Assembly: GCA_030680745.1 (NCBI GenBank)
Contig: JAUXUR010000044.1
Span: 42,638-106,637, forward strand
Length of the DNA: 64,000 nucleotides
Source of the DNA: Alphaproteobacteria bacterium
Lineage (GTDB): Bacteria > Pseudomonadota > Alphaproteobacteria > JAUXUR01
Direction of reading: 5' to 3'
Below, piece after piece: positions 1 to 8,526 of this stretch. A program made the position numbers and the translations under genes. The first letter of the stretch is position 1. Every line of letters begins with the position of its first letter. The notes beneath the pieces are model-generated. The model was given only the letters and a program-made list of their open reading frames with translations, did not search any database and was not told where the DNA came from.

Positions 1-1
1 A

Positions 2-1882
2 ACCATTGCCATCTATGCGGATACAGACGCAAATGCACAACATGTCAAACTTTCTGATCATGCCATTTCACTACAAGGTCTCACGGCTCAAGAAACTTAT
101 TTGAACCAAGATAAAATTATACAAATTGCAAAAGACATAAAAGCTGATGCCATCCATCCTGGCTATGGTTTTTTATCTGAAAATGCTGATTTTGCAGAAA
201 AAGTTGAACAGGCCAATATAATTTTTATAGGACCTAAATCCATCACTATTCGTCAAATGGGTGACAAAGCGGCGTCCAAAAAATTAATGGCAGCCAGTCA
301 CGTGCCCCTATTACCTGGCTATGAAGGCGATAATCAAGATGATGCTTATCTTTTAGAGCAAGCACAAAAAATCGGTTTTCCACTTATCTTAAAACCATCC
401 GCTGGTGGCGGTGGCAAAGGTATGAAAATCGTTCATAAAGTTGAAGATTTTTTACCCCAATTACATTCAGGCCGACGCGAAGCTTTATCATCTTTCGGTG
501 ATTCACGTATTATTCTTGAACGCTATCTTTCAAACCCGCGCCATATTGAAGTACAAGTATTTGGTGATAGTTTCGGTCATGTGATTCATCTTTTTGAGCG
601 TGAATGTACCCTGCAACGTCGTTATCAAAAAATTATAGAAGAAGCACCTTCCGTAAACCTTCCTTTTGAATTACGCGAAAAAATCTGTCAAACAGCTGTG
701 AAAGCTGCCGAGAGCGTCAATTATTTAGGGGCAGGTACCGTTGAGTTTTTACTCGACCAGGACAACCATTTTTATTTCATGGAAATGAATACACGATTGC
801 AAGTTGAGCACCCCGTGACCGAAATGATCACAGGGCTTGATCTTGTGGCGTGGCAAATTTGGGTGGCTGAAGGCAAACCCCTACAACGCGAACAGCGACC
901 TGACGCGCCCATAGGGCATGCGATGGAAGCCCGTCTTTATGCCGAAGATCCTTCTCAAAATTTCTTACCCTCAACCGGCATCCTAAGCCCCCTTTCCTTC
1001 CCTAATGAACGAATCGACATTGGTGTTCAAGAATTTGACAAAATTAGTCATTATTTTGATCCCATGATCGGGAAATTAGTCGTATGGGGAGAAGATCGAG
1101 ATCAAGCGGTCAAAAAACTAGAAGCCTCCCTTCAGCAAACAATCATTGGAGGTGTTAAAACAAATATTCCCTTCTTACGTCATTTGTTAACTCATCCTCA
1201 AATTCAAGCGTGGAATGTAGATGTTACTTTTATCGACCGCCATTTAAGTGAATTATTACCACCCGCTTTTGAACCTAAAGAGATGCATTGGTTAAGTATC
1301 GCTTTAGGTATTATTTTATCACGTCAGCCTTCCGATCAAAATTCACCTTGGTCAATTTGTGATAATTTTCGTATTAATATGCCCAAAACAGAAACGCTAA
1401 AATTACAATATAACGATGTCATGCAAGATATCGTTATTAATCATTTGGGTGATTCCTTTTTAATGACATTGGATCAAACCTATAAAATTAAAGGGACTCT
1501 AAAAGCCAAAAAACTTTCAATTACAATCAACAACAATACGTTTCATGTTGATTTTTATATTCAAAATCAATCATATATATTGATTTCAGAAGGTCAGATC
1601 TTAAGTTTCAAAAAACCTGATTCATTTTTAATAGGCGATGATCATAGCAAAGATGCTGGCCACACCATGGCACCAATGACCGGGAAAGTCGTTGATATTC
1701 TAGTGAATATTGGTGACGATGTTATAAAAGGTAAAGAGCTTGTTATTCTAGAAGCCATGAAAATGGAACATATTATTCGTGCGCATAATGATGGCAAAAT
1801 AATCTCTATCCACTATCATGTTGGTGACGTTGTTGAAGAAGGTGTTGAGCTAATGGAAATTGAATTGCCAAAAGCAAGCTGA
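2..1882 (+). CDS. Biotin-dependent acyl-CoA carboxylase alpha subunit (methylcrotonyl-/propionyl-CoA carboxylase type), 5' end outside window
   Basis: The open frame runs in from the left edge, so the N-terminus is missing; the first visible codons (TIAIYADTDANAQHVK) belong to the biotin carboxylase N-terminal domain, so a TTG at 101 is not the start. About 626 residues are visible. The ATP-grasp glycine loop (AGGGGKGM, near residue 136) and the catalytic block MEMNTRLQVEHPVTEM (near 260) identify biotin carboxylase. The C-terminal biotinyl domain carries EAMKMEH near residue 587, whose Lys is biotinylated. The enzyme carboxylates biotin with ATP and bicarbonate and works with a beta carboxyltransferase subunit not seen here. 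The EAMKMEH form and general layout suggest the methylcrotonyl-CoA enzyme of leucine breakdown, but propionyl- or acetyl-CoA cannot be excluded from sequence alone. A diverged copy of its last 70 bases lies at 2942-3011. Confidence 0.9.
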   Translation, partial: TIAIYADTDANAQHVKLSDHAISLQGLTAQETYLNQDKIIQIAKDIKADAIHPGYGFLSENADFAEKVEQANIIFIGPKSITIRQMGDKAASKKLMAASHVPLLPGYEGDNQDDAYLLEQAQKIGFPLILKPSAGGGGKGMKIVHKVEDFLPQLHSGRREALSSFGDSRIILERYLSNPRHIEVQVFGDSFGHVIHLFERECTLQRRYQKIIEEAPSVNLPFELREKICQTAVKAAESVNYLGAGTVEFLLDQDNHFYFMEMNTRLQVEHPVTEMITGLDLVAWQIWVAEGKPLQREQRPDAPIGHAMEARLYAEDPSQNFLPSTGILSPLSFPNERIDIGVQEFDKISHYFDPMIGKLVVWGEDRDQAVKKLEASLQQTIIGGVKTNIPFLRHLLTHPQIQAWNVDVTFIDRHLSELLPPAFEPKEMHWLSIALGIILSRQPSDQNSPWSICDNFRINMPKTETLKLQYNDVMQDIVINHLGDSFLMTLDQTYKIKGTLKAKKLSITINNNTFHVDFYIQNQSYILISEGQILSFKKPDSFLIGDDHSKDAGHTMAPMTGKVVDILVNIGDDVIKGKELVILEAMKMEHIIRAHNDGKIISIHYHVGDVVEEGVELMEIELPKAS

Positions 1883-1923
1883 CATATGATGTTTTCAGCT
1901 ATTTTTGCTATTAACACGAAATT

Positions 1924-2184
1924 TTATTTCTCCAAGGAGACAACATATTTTTCAAAGTACTCTTTGTTTAATCCTTGCTGAATCGCTCGCTTTGCAATAT
2001 CTAAAAACGTATTTTTTTCTTTTTTAATAGGTTGTTCTTTTTCGACATATTTCAACTTTTTATTTCTTCCCTTGAAAAATGGATTATTATAAAAAGAAAT
2101 AATGTCAGTGAGCTCAGCCTCAGTAAAATGTGACTTTGCATAAGCAATAGCCACACGAATATATTTTTTTTCATCCTTTATCAT
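1924..2184 (-). CDS. Small DUF2059-like hypothetical protein
   Basis: An 86-residue protein without a signal peptide. The stretch SHFTEAELTDIISFYNNPF matches the style of the DUF2059 core (FT..EL..II.FY..P), a domain of unknown function usually found in secreted proteins. It lies 24 bp downstream of the secreted DUF2059-like gene at 2209-2814 on the same strand, so the two probably form an operon. Upstream of the ATG there is only a weak GAG-type ribosome site. It may be a detached C-terminal half of a longer relative. Family assignment is by eye; function unknown. Confidence 0.6.
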   Translation of the reverse strand: MIKDEKKYIRVAIAYAKSHFTEAELTDIISFYNNPFFKGRNKKLKYVEKEQPIKKEKNTFLDIAKRAIQQGLNKEYFEKYVVSLEK

Positions 2185-2208
2185 CGTATCTCGAATGATT
2201 GTTTTATA

Positions 2209-2814
2209 CTATGGCGCCCGGGCAATCATTGACTGCATTACACGCCTATTACTCGCTTGAATCCACCTTTTAAGACCTGATAATTTTACATATACTTCGG
2301 CCAAGCTTTTTTCCCGCAATTCCTTCGCCGGGAGTTTGATGATAAGATCAGCCAATGATTTAAATTTAGGGTCTGGTATTTCATGTATAAAATCGGTTTG
2401 AAATTTCAAGCTCTTAATACCCAACGGTGATGTCATAAATTTTCTATAAAAAATAAGATCGCCTAAAGACATCTTCCCTAAATTAATACGCAATATATTT
2501 GAAGAGTTTTCAATATTTTTGGAGCGTAAATCAGTTATATATTGAGCATATATATCTTCAAGTTTTTGACTATCTTCACCCAATTTTTCTACATAATCAG
2601 GAAAATTTTTTGTTAAGTCTTTGCGTAACAATTCTATATTTTTTTCAACATAAAGTGGATCAAAAAAACTTTCTTTTTGTGCAACCATTTCATCAATTAT
2701 TTTTAACTTTTCTTGTTGAATTTCAGGATGATCATCTTCAGTTATCGCATAAACTTTAGGACCACTTAAACATAATAAAAAAATTGAAAAATATAATAGA
2801 ATGTTTTTTTTCAT
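2209..2814 (-). CDS. Secreted DUF2059-like hypothetical protein
   Basis: A 201-residue protein with a clear signal peptide (MKKNILLYFSIFLLCLSG, predicted cleavage after VYA near residue 23), so exported to the periplasm or beyond. The segment MSLGDLIFYRKFMTSPLGIK near residues 118-137 resembles the DUF2059 core (L.dLi.FY.SP.G.K). GGAGA sits a few bases upstream of the ATG at 2814. It probably heads a two-gene operon with the 86-residue gene downstream. No catalytic residues are apparent. Together with that small gene it occupies the segment between the carboxylase gene and its duplicated 3' tail, which suggests that both arrived or were rearranged as a unit. Confidence 0.75.
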   Translation of the reverse strand: MKKNILLYFSIFLLCLSGPKVYAITEDDHPEIQQEKLKIIDEMVAQKESFFDPLYVEKNIELLRKDLTKNFPDYVEKLGEDSQKLEDIYAQYITDLRSKNIENSSNILRINLGKMSLGDLIFYRKFMTSPLGIKSLKFQTDFIHEIPDPKFKSLADLIIKLPAKELREKSLAEVYVKLSGLKRWIQASNRRVMQSMIARAP

Positions 2815-2941
2815 TTTAATTCTCCATTAACATGCCTAGTTTTATGTTAACAAAAAAGAATTAATAAATAATTAAGATGATTTAGCATAAAATACGATTC
2901 ATCAATTTATAAGTGATTTTTTCAAGTTATTTCTCGATTCA

Positions 2942-3011
2942 TTATCATGTTTTGAATGTTGTTGAAGAAAGTGTTGAATTACTAGAAATTGAATTACCTA
3001 AGGCAAGCTGA
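2942..3011 (+). pseudogene. Vestigial second copy of the 3' end of the carboxylase alpha gene
   Basis: Seventy bases align without gaps to 1813-1882, the end of the carboxylase gene, with 14 mismatches (80% identity); weaker similarity may reach back to about 2928. Translated in the same frame it ends at the same stop: VVEESVELLEIELPKAS here against VVEEGVELMEIELPKAS in the intact gene. Most differences are silent, which implies that this copy once encoded protein. There is no start or upstream domain, so it is a remnant. It and the true gene end bracket 1.1 kb carrying two DUF2059-like genes. Confidence 0.85.
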
Positions 3012-3082
3012 AAAAAATTAAAAAACACATATAGTTTCAATTAAAATAATTATGGTCATAGAACATATGTTTATGGTGAAAT

Positions 3083-3230
3083 ATTAGACTTCTTTCGAAA
3101 CTCATTAATGTGAGGCGAGTAATAGAAGTTCGGCACGGGTTCCCTTGTGTATTCTTCATACATGAGGATCTGAGCACCGAAACGACACATCAATCGGCCA
3201 CAATAGTAAAGTTTCAAAAGAAGTCTATTA
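3083..3230 (+). repeat. Core-hairpin intergenic repeat E1 (arm type C)
   Basis: A 148-bp element in the gap between convergently and divergently placed unknown genes. Its ends are inverted repeats (TATTAGACTTCTTTCGAAAC at the left; the right end reads as its near-complement up to 3230). The centre has the family core TGTATTCTTCATACATGAG at 3148-3166, a small hairpin shared by six other elements in the window. A lone copy of the same right arm is found at 20109-20138 beside katG. Confidence 0.75.
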
Positions 3231-3246
3231 AAGTAGCTTATTAAGG

Positions 3247-5310
3247 TTACCCTACACTATCTTGATAATAAATCTTACTGCCGCAACTAGGATCTTTGCC
3301 CCCATAACCTTTATTATAAACGTTATACGATTCTTCACGGTTATAATAAGAATCGATTTCCTTATCAGTTATAAACTTGCAAGGATATTTACGGAAGAAA
3401 CTTATTTCACCACATGGTTTTTGCTCAAATCTTTTCATTTCAGATGAAAAAGGCTTCAACTGACTATTATAATAATGTGCATCATTAGGATCAAAATGCT
3501 CGACGATATGACCAAAATTACCCACATGCTTATCATCATTCAAACCAACAGGCAACTCTCGTACAGCACAATTCAAAGCAGTATATTGAGGCCTATAACA
3601 AGCTGAACCATTAGAAACAAGCATTTGAATATTTGTATAAAGATCTTCAAGCCCGTAAGTATCATAACGATATTTATGATCAGTTGACGGACAATATTTA
3701 AATTTATGAACTAACTTCTGATAAAACTCATTTATTTTTTCTATCAAAAACTCAAGCTCTAATGGCGCAATAAAATCTTTATTTTGTTCTGAAAATTTAC
3801 CATGAATGGCTTTTTGATAAACATAAGGCATTTGATACACGCAAGCGTCTAAAAACTTAATATAATCATTACCATAAGTCATTTTTCTATAGAGCTGCAA
3901 AATACTGTTATCAGCGGATGAAAGATTTTCATTCATGTAAACTAAAAGAGATTGATCCAATAATCCTCTCATCATAGAATACACTTTATAGGCTTCATCA
4001 TATGCAAACACATCAAAAAAAGTCTCATAAAAATCGAACAAATCACCCAATTCATGTTTGAAATCATCAGGATTTTTTTCGATTTTTTTCAAAACACTCT
4101 CAGCAAACGAAAGCAACCCTTTGCTTTTCTCTACATTTTGACCAAAAGGTTCATAAAAAAAAGATTTCAGTATGTTGTGATAAGAAGGAAAACCAACTCG
4201 TACTTCACTCCATTCAGATGCATCACACCTGATCTTCAAAAAACCTTCTTTGTTAAAGTAAGGAACATAATAAAAACTATCATAATCATCAATTTTCATA
4301 TTATTCAATGATAAAAAACAAAAAGAAATCCTTTCTGCAAAATCAAATTTATTTTTTTTACATATTAAACTCATTTTTTCTACAAAAGACTCCAATTCAT
4401 ATTTAAAAAGAGATTTTAAGTAATCTTCCACTGTCTTTACACCTGAAAAACAAGTAGAAACACCACAACCAATAGATACATTTGGATGCCTAATATTTTG
4501 CACTTTACTTAAGTGACATAATTTTTTTATGGCTCTTTTAACAGCCAGCGGTAAATCATTTTCAGAATGCAATTCTATATTATCGGCTAGTGATACATAA
4601 ATTTGAGCCAATTCTTCATTAATTTGTGAGATAAATTCAATAAAAGAATCAAACTCAATGACATTTTCAAAATCTTTTGTTAATTGCGTATAGATATTTT
4701 GAAGAGATTGATCCTTAGTTTTCTCTTTTAATCCTAAAATATACTGATAGCGTCTTTGCTGATTATCCTCAAACACAAGCGCTAAAAGAATAATCTTATC
4801 AAGATTTACGATTGACAATTCACGCTGGTTCCAAGGAGGAGCGAAGCTTCTAGAAATACAATAACTTAGAAACGTTTTATACAATTTATTCTTTAAGAAT
4901 AATTTTATATAACTATTTTCTATCAATGAATCTTTAAATTGCTTAATGAATTCATACAAAGAATCTATTGTAAAAACCTCTTTTTGTGGAAAAAGTACTA
5001 ATTCATTTTCATCGAAACACTCTTGATCCCCTCCTAAATCCAACACCTGCCCTGAACCTGGCAAAACACTCTCTACAATAGGAAGAGAAACTATTGTTTG
5101 AGTCTGAGCCTCATCAATTTCAGAAATATTAATTCTATTAACCTCTACATCATCAGGAGCATCAGCTTCTTCATTCTCAGAAACGTCAGTTTCATCGCCC
5201 TCATCAACCCACATCACATAAGGCCCATTTGGCATAAAATTTCCAGCATCAGCCACACTAAGCCATAATGACAATAGCAACAAACTCACGATCAAACGAT
5301 TTATTTTCAT
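3247..5310 (-). CDS. Large secreted protein of unknown function (687 aa)
   Basis: Start chosen at 5310, because the frame from there opens with a good signal peptide (MKINRLIVSLLLLSLWLSVA) and has a purine-rich ribosome site; an in-frame start at 5367 would bury it. The mature protein begins with an acidic, low-complexity stretch (residues 35-75, rich in Asp/Glu) followed by a long mostly helical region with no recognised motif. The C-terminal 120 residues contain several Cys and many Tyr/Asn, which suggests disulfides outside the cytoplasm. It has no operon partner: repeat E1 lies downstream and 400 bp without a gene upstream. A secreted or surface factor is likely; function not recognised. 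Confidence 0.75.
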   Translation of the reverse strand: MKINRLIVSLLLLSLWLSVADAGNFMPNGPYVMWVDEGDETDVSENEEADAPDDVEVNRINISEIDEAQTQTIVSLPIVESVLPGSGQVLDLGGDQECFDENELVLFPQKEVFTIDSLYEFIKQFKDSLIENSYIKLFLKNKLYKTFLSYCISRSFAPPWNQRELSIVNLDKIILLALVFEDNQQRRYQYILGLKEKTKDQSLQNIYTQLTKDFENVIEFDSFIEFISQINEELAQIYVSLADNIELHSENDLPLAVKRAIKKLCHLSKVQNIRHPNVSIGCGVSTCFSGVKTVEDYLKSLFKYELESFVEKMSLICKKNKFDFAERISFCFLSLNNMKIDDYDSFYYVPYFNKEGFLKIRCDASEWSEVRVGFPSYHNILKSFFYEPFGQNVEKSKGLLSFAESVLKKIEKNPDDFKHELGDLFDFYETFFDVFAYDEAYKVYSMMRGLLDQSLLVYMNENLSSADNSILQLYRKMTYGNDYIKFLDACVYQMPYVYQKAIHGKFSEQNKDFIAPLELEFLIEKINEFYQKLVHKFKYCPSTDHKYRYDTYGLEDLYTNIQMLVSNGSACYRPQYTALNCAVRELPVGLNDDKHVGNFGHIVEHFDPNDAHYYNSQLKPFSSEMKRFEQKPCGEISFFRKYPCKFITDKEIDSYYNREESYNVYNKGYGGKDPSCGSKIYYQDSVG

Positions 5311-5716
5311 TCCTTTTGATTCCCATTCTATAATTGTAAGAGAGATTTTATTTAGTTTTATTAACATTCACACTTAATTACACGAAGTTTTATTACACTT
5401 AAATAAAAAAGTCAACATATTTTAATAAATATAATTTACTCTTTAAAAAAACAAAAATAAAAATAGAATTATCAAATAAATTCAAACAGATTAGTTTGTT
5501 CTAAATAATAAAAATTTGGTTAAATTAAACAGATATCCAATTTATAAAATTTACACCTGAATTGTTTCGATTTTTTGATATATTATCCAAAAATAGGCAG
5601 AACGGCCTTTTGTTAAGGAAGGTATCGCATTGTTAAAAACTGAATTACAGAAAAAGAACTAAGTATAATATACACATAACCCAAGATTAACACTTGGATT
5701 ATTTAACTCAAAAACA
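5311..5716. other. Gene-free AT-rich stretch
   Basis: Very AT-rich sequence that must hold the promoter of the secreted gene reading left from 5310. A slightly GC-richer island near 5595-5660 (containing GGCAGAACGGCC) gives only an 11-codon frame. No RNA gene or repeat was recognised. Confidence 0.5.
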
Positions 5717-6013
5717 TTAACGACCTACAAATTCTTTAAAAACATCATCTCTCTCAAGACTTTGTATTTTAGCCTCTAACTTAGATACAAAAGAAATATC
5801 TTTAACTACAATTTCACCTTTTCTATAAAAATCAACAAGATCTTTTACAGATTGAACATGACCTAAAGCCGCCATAACTTTTAACGCATCAATAAATTGA
5901 CTATCTATAAGTTTATTTTCAACATACATTTCTTTGATTTTTGGATAAGCGATAGGCGCATAATCGTAGACAAAAAGCATATAATTAATATGTTTCAAAA
6001 TTTCTTTAATCAT
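5717..6013 (-). CDS. Hypothetical protein, possibly a C-terminal remnant
   Basis: A 98-residue frame from an ATG at 6013 (an in-frame ATG at 6058 gives 113 residues). Neither start has a convincing ribosome site and there is no signal peptide. The sequence is helical, with a segment (DALKVMAALGHVQSVKDLVDFYRKG, residues about 43-67) that looks like helical-repeat (TPR/Sel1/ankyrin-like) material. It could be the surviving end of a larger degraded repeat protein. It is divergent to rpmB, whose promoter starts 90 bp away. Coding status is uncertain. Confidence 0.4.
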   Translation of the reverse strand: MIKEILKHINYMLFVYDYAPIAYPKIKEMYVENKLIDSQFIDALKVMAALGHVQSVKDLVDFYRKGEIVVKDISFVSKLEAKIQSLERDDVFKEFVGR

Positions 6014-6104
6014 TATTTTCGCAAAAACCGCACAATACCATTGCGAAACAAGGCACATTAAAAGTCAGATATATCTTATTTTAACCGTTGCTTTTTTATT
6101 TCTC

Positions 6105-6134
6105 TTGACAGAGCATACCAAAATTGTTTAAAAA
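6105..6134 (+). promoter_or_regulatory. Probable sigma-70 promoter of rpmB
   Basis: A consensus -35 TTGACA (6105-6110) is followed after 18 bases by TAAAAA (6129-6134), 43 bases before the rpmB start. Good -35, mediocre -10. Confidence 0.55.
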
Positions 6135-6176
6135 TATGTTCTTGATAGTAATTCGAAATAGGAATGAGTACGTATT

Positions 6177-6473
6177 ATGGCTAGAGTTTGTCGTCTTAAT
6201 GCAAAAGGCCCCATGTCAGGGAATAATGTAAGCCACGCGAATAATAAAACAAGGCGCAGGTTTCTCCCCAATATTCAAAGAACGACGCTAATGAGCCAAA
6301 TTTTAGGACCTCTTAAATTGCGCCTTTCAACCAATGCAATTCGCACTGTAGATCATGCAGGCGGCATTGATGCGTTCTTACTTAAAACATCTAATTTAAA
6401 GCTTCCGACCACAGCGCAACGTATTAAACGTCGTTTGCTCCGTGCTATGGACAATGCTCCAAAAGCTGCTTAA
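6177..6473 (+). CDS. rpmB: 50S ribosomal protein L28
   Basis: A 98-residue basic protein of usual length for alphaproteobacterial L28. It starts [20 protein letters not shown], the family signature, and continues with the [12 protein letters not shown] block that contacts 23S rRNA near the E site. It is a structural protein of the large subunit. The ATG at 6177 follows an AGGAATGAG ribosome site, a TTGACA promoter lies upstream and a strong intrinsic terminator follows 17 bases after the stop, so it is its own transcription unit. It contains no zinc-binding cysteines. Confidence 0.97.
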   Translation: MARVCRLNAKGPMSGNNVSHANNKTRRRFLPNIQRTTLMSQILGPLKLRLSTNAIRTVDHAGGIDAFLLKTSNLKLPTTAQRIKRRLLRAMDNAPKAA

Positions 6474-6489
6474 TACAGCTCTAAATTCT

Positions 6490-6523
6490 CAAAAGGAGGG
6501 ATTCTTTCCTCCTTTTGTTTTAT
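6490..6523 (+). terminator. Intrinsic terminator of rpmB
   Basis: An inverted repeat CAAAAGGAGG / CCTCCTTTTG around an ATTCTT loop is followed by TTTTAT, directly after rpmB. Confidence 0.9.
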
Positions 6524-6538
6524 CCTCATTGATATCTA

Positions 6539-7321
6539 ATGACATATCTTATTGATTTTTTAAATTCTATATCGCCTGCTTTTGTTTGGGCAATTCTTTT
6601 TTTGCTCTGTTATACCAGCATTGTGATGACTTTTCGTTATTTTGGCAAAATTGGTCTTTATGCCTATATCATCGTTGCTGTCATTTGCGCCAATATCCAA
6701 GTCTTAAAGCTTGTTCAATTTGAAGTTTTTCCAGATCCTATTGCCTTAGGCACCACCCTTTTCACATCCACTTTTTTATGCACAGATATTCTTTACGAAT
6801 GCTATGGTCAAAAGGCAGCTCAAAAAGGGGTGATGCTCGGCTTTTTTGGCTTCTTATTATTTACCCTCTTCATGACATTAACCCTTGGCTTTAAACCCTT
6901 AACAAGTACTGACCAACACTTATTATGGGCACTCGACATGCATAATCATATGCTTGAAATCTTTAGGCCCACACCCACTCTTTTTATCGCCGGTATGTTT
7001 TCATATTTACTAAGCCAACATCTTGATATTTTTATTTATGGAGCACTCAAAAAAATAACCTCAGATAGGTTTTTATGGCTGCGTAATAATATTGCGTCCA
7101 TTTTTTCATGCCTGTTAGATAGTTTTGTGTTTAGCTTTCTGGCTTTCTATGTACTCGCTGAACACAAAATCCCGCTCCATTCCCTTTTAATGACCTATGT
7201 TTTAGGCAGCTTTCTTTTAAGAAGCGTTATCGCCATTCTTGATACACCTTTTCTTTATGCTGCCCTTTATTTCAAACCAAAAGAAGAAAACCCAAATGAA
7301 GAAAACAATGTCCCAATTTAA
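6539..7321 (+). CDS. yhhQ: Queuosine precursor transporter (YhhQ/VUT family)
   Basis: A 260-residue integral membrane protein with about six to seven hydrophobic segments, matching the YhhQ/DUF165 family that imports preQ0/preQ1 or related queuosine precursors across the inner membrane. Family-like features are the polar TM motif DILYECYGQKAAQKGVMLGF (residues 82-101) and the later LLDSFVFSFLAFY segment. The next gene is tgt, which inserts preQ1 into tRNA; the two overlap by about 26 bases, so they are co-transcribed and translationally coupled. The pairing suggests salvage of preQ1 rather than synthesis; no queC/D/E/F gene lies in the window. Confidence 0.9.
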   Translation: MTYLIDFLNSISPAFVWAILFLLCYTSIVMTFRYFGKIGLYAYIIVAVICANIQVLKLVQFEVFPDPIALGTTLFTSTFLCTDILYECYGQKAAQKGVMLGFFGFLLFTLFMTLTLGFKPLTSTDQHLLWALDMHNHMLEIFRPTPTLFIAGMFSYLLSQHLDIFIYGALKKITSDRFLWLRNNIASIFSCLLDSFVFSFLAFYVLAEHKIPLHSLLMTYVLGSFLLRSVIAILDTPFLYAALYFKPKEENPNEENNVPI

Positions 7322-8477
7322 ATTCGATATATTAAAACAACATGAATCTACAAAAGCCCGTTTAGGTCTTATCCATACCCCACACGGCACCATTCAAACG
7401 CCTAATTTCATTTTTTGTGGTACAAAAGCGGCCATTAAAGGCCTTAATCCCCAACAAATGAAAGAATGCAAAACGCAATTCATTTTAGCCAATACATATC
7501 ATCTTATGCTGCAACCAGGCGCTGATCTTGTTGAAAAAATGGGTGGTTTGCACAAATTTATGGGCTGGGATGGACCATTGCTCACAGATTCAGGCGGATT
7601 CCAAATCTTTAGTCTAGGACACGGATCGGTTGCCGAGGAAATAAAAGGACGCAGAAATTCGTCCAGACCCAAAACAATGCTTAAAATCACGGAAGAAGGT
7701 GCAAAATTTAAATCCTATTTGGATGGCGCCATTCATCTTTTAACACCTGAAAAATCAATCGAAACCCAACGTAAATTAGGCGCCGACATCATCTTAGTGC
7801 TTGATGAATGCACGCCTTTCCACGCTGATAAAAATTATACAGCACGCTCCATGCGTCTATCACACAGATGGGCCGATCGAAGCATGCAAGAATTCAAACG
7901 TCACGATAATGGCAAGCAATCCTTATACGGCATTATTCAAGGCGGCGTCTATCCAGATTTACGTCAAGAAAGTGCTGAATTCACGAACGATCTTGATTTT
8001 TTTGGACAGGCTATTGGCGGCTCCCTAGGGGGCACCAAAGAGCAAATGTACGAAGTAGTGAACATGTCCTTCACTTATCTTCGCCGAGACCGCCCTACCC
8101 ATCTTTTAGGCATTGGTGGCCTTAAAGATATTTGGGAAGGTGTTGCCATGGGTGTTGATACATTTGATTGCGTCCATCCAACGCGTATTGCGCGTCATGG
8201 ACATGCACTTATCAGATCGGCAGACACGGATCATATCAATATTAAAAACGCACGTTTCAAAGATGACCCAAACCCCATTGATGAAAAATGTGGTTGTTAT
8301 ACTTGCAAGAATTTCTCGCGCGCATATCTCAATCACTTAATGAAAGCGCAAGAACTTTTATTGATTCAACTTTTAACAATGCACAATGTGTATTTCATGA
8401 ATCAATTGATGGAAGATGTTCGCACATCTTTAGAAAATGATACATTTTTAGAAACGAAAAAGAATTGGTTTTCGTAA
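7296..8477 (+). CDS. tgt: tRNA-guanine transglycosylase
   Basis: The enzyme exchanges guanine-34 of GU(N)-anticodon tRNAs for preQ1. From the ATG at 7296 it is 393 residues; an ATG at 7308 (MSQFKFDILKQ) is equally possible, and longer frames back to 7239 lie inside yhhQ. Signatures: DSGGFQIFSL near residue 97 (substrate-binding Asp), IIQGGVYPDLR, the DTFDCVHPTR block near 290 holding the nucleophilic Asp, and the zinc site CGCYTC followed by a His (residues 332-347). Length is normal for bacterial Tgt. It overlaps the 3' end of yhhQ and is followed by an intrinsic terminator, which closes a two-gene queuosine-salvage operon. Confidence 0.97.
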   Translation: MKKTMSQFKFDILKQHESTKARLGLIHTPHGTIQTPNFIFCGTKAAIKGLNPQQMKECKTQFILANTYHLMLQPGADLVEKMGGLHKFMGWDGPLLTDSGGFQIFSLGHGSVAEEIKGRRNSSRPKTMLKITEEGAKFKSYLDGAIHLLTPEKSIETQRKLGADIILVLDECTPFHADKNYTARSMRLSHRWADRSMQEFKRHDNGKQSLYGIIQGGVYPDLRQESAEFTNDLDFFGQAIGGSLGGTKEQMYEVVNMSFTYLRRDRPTHLLGIGGLKDIWEGVAMGVDTFDCVHPTRIARHGHALIRSADTDHINIKNARFKDDPNPIDEKCGCYTCKNFSRAYLNHLMKAQELLLIQLLTMHNVYFMNQLMEDVRTSLENDTFLETKKNWFS

Positions 8478-8491
8478 AACACAAATAAAAA

Positions 8492-8520
8492 AACCCTCTT
8501 CATAAGAGGGTCTTTTTAAT
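8492..8520 (+). terminator. Intrinsic terminator after tgt
   Basis: The stem ACCCTCTT / AAGAGGGT with a CAT loop is followed by CTTTTT, 15 bases after the tgt stop. Confidence 0.9.
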
Positions 8521-8526
8521 AAAAAA

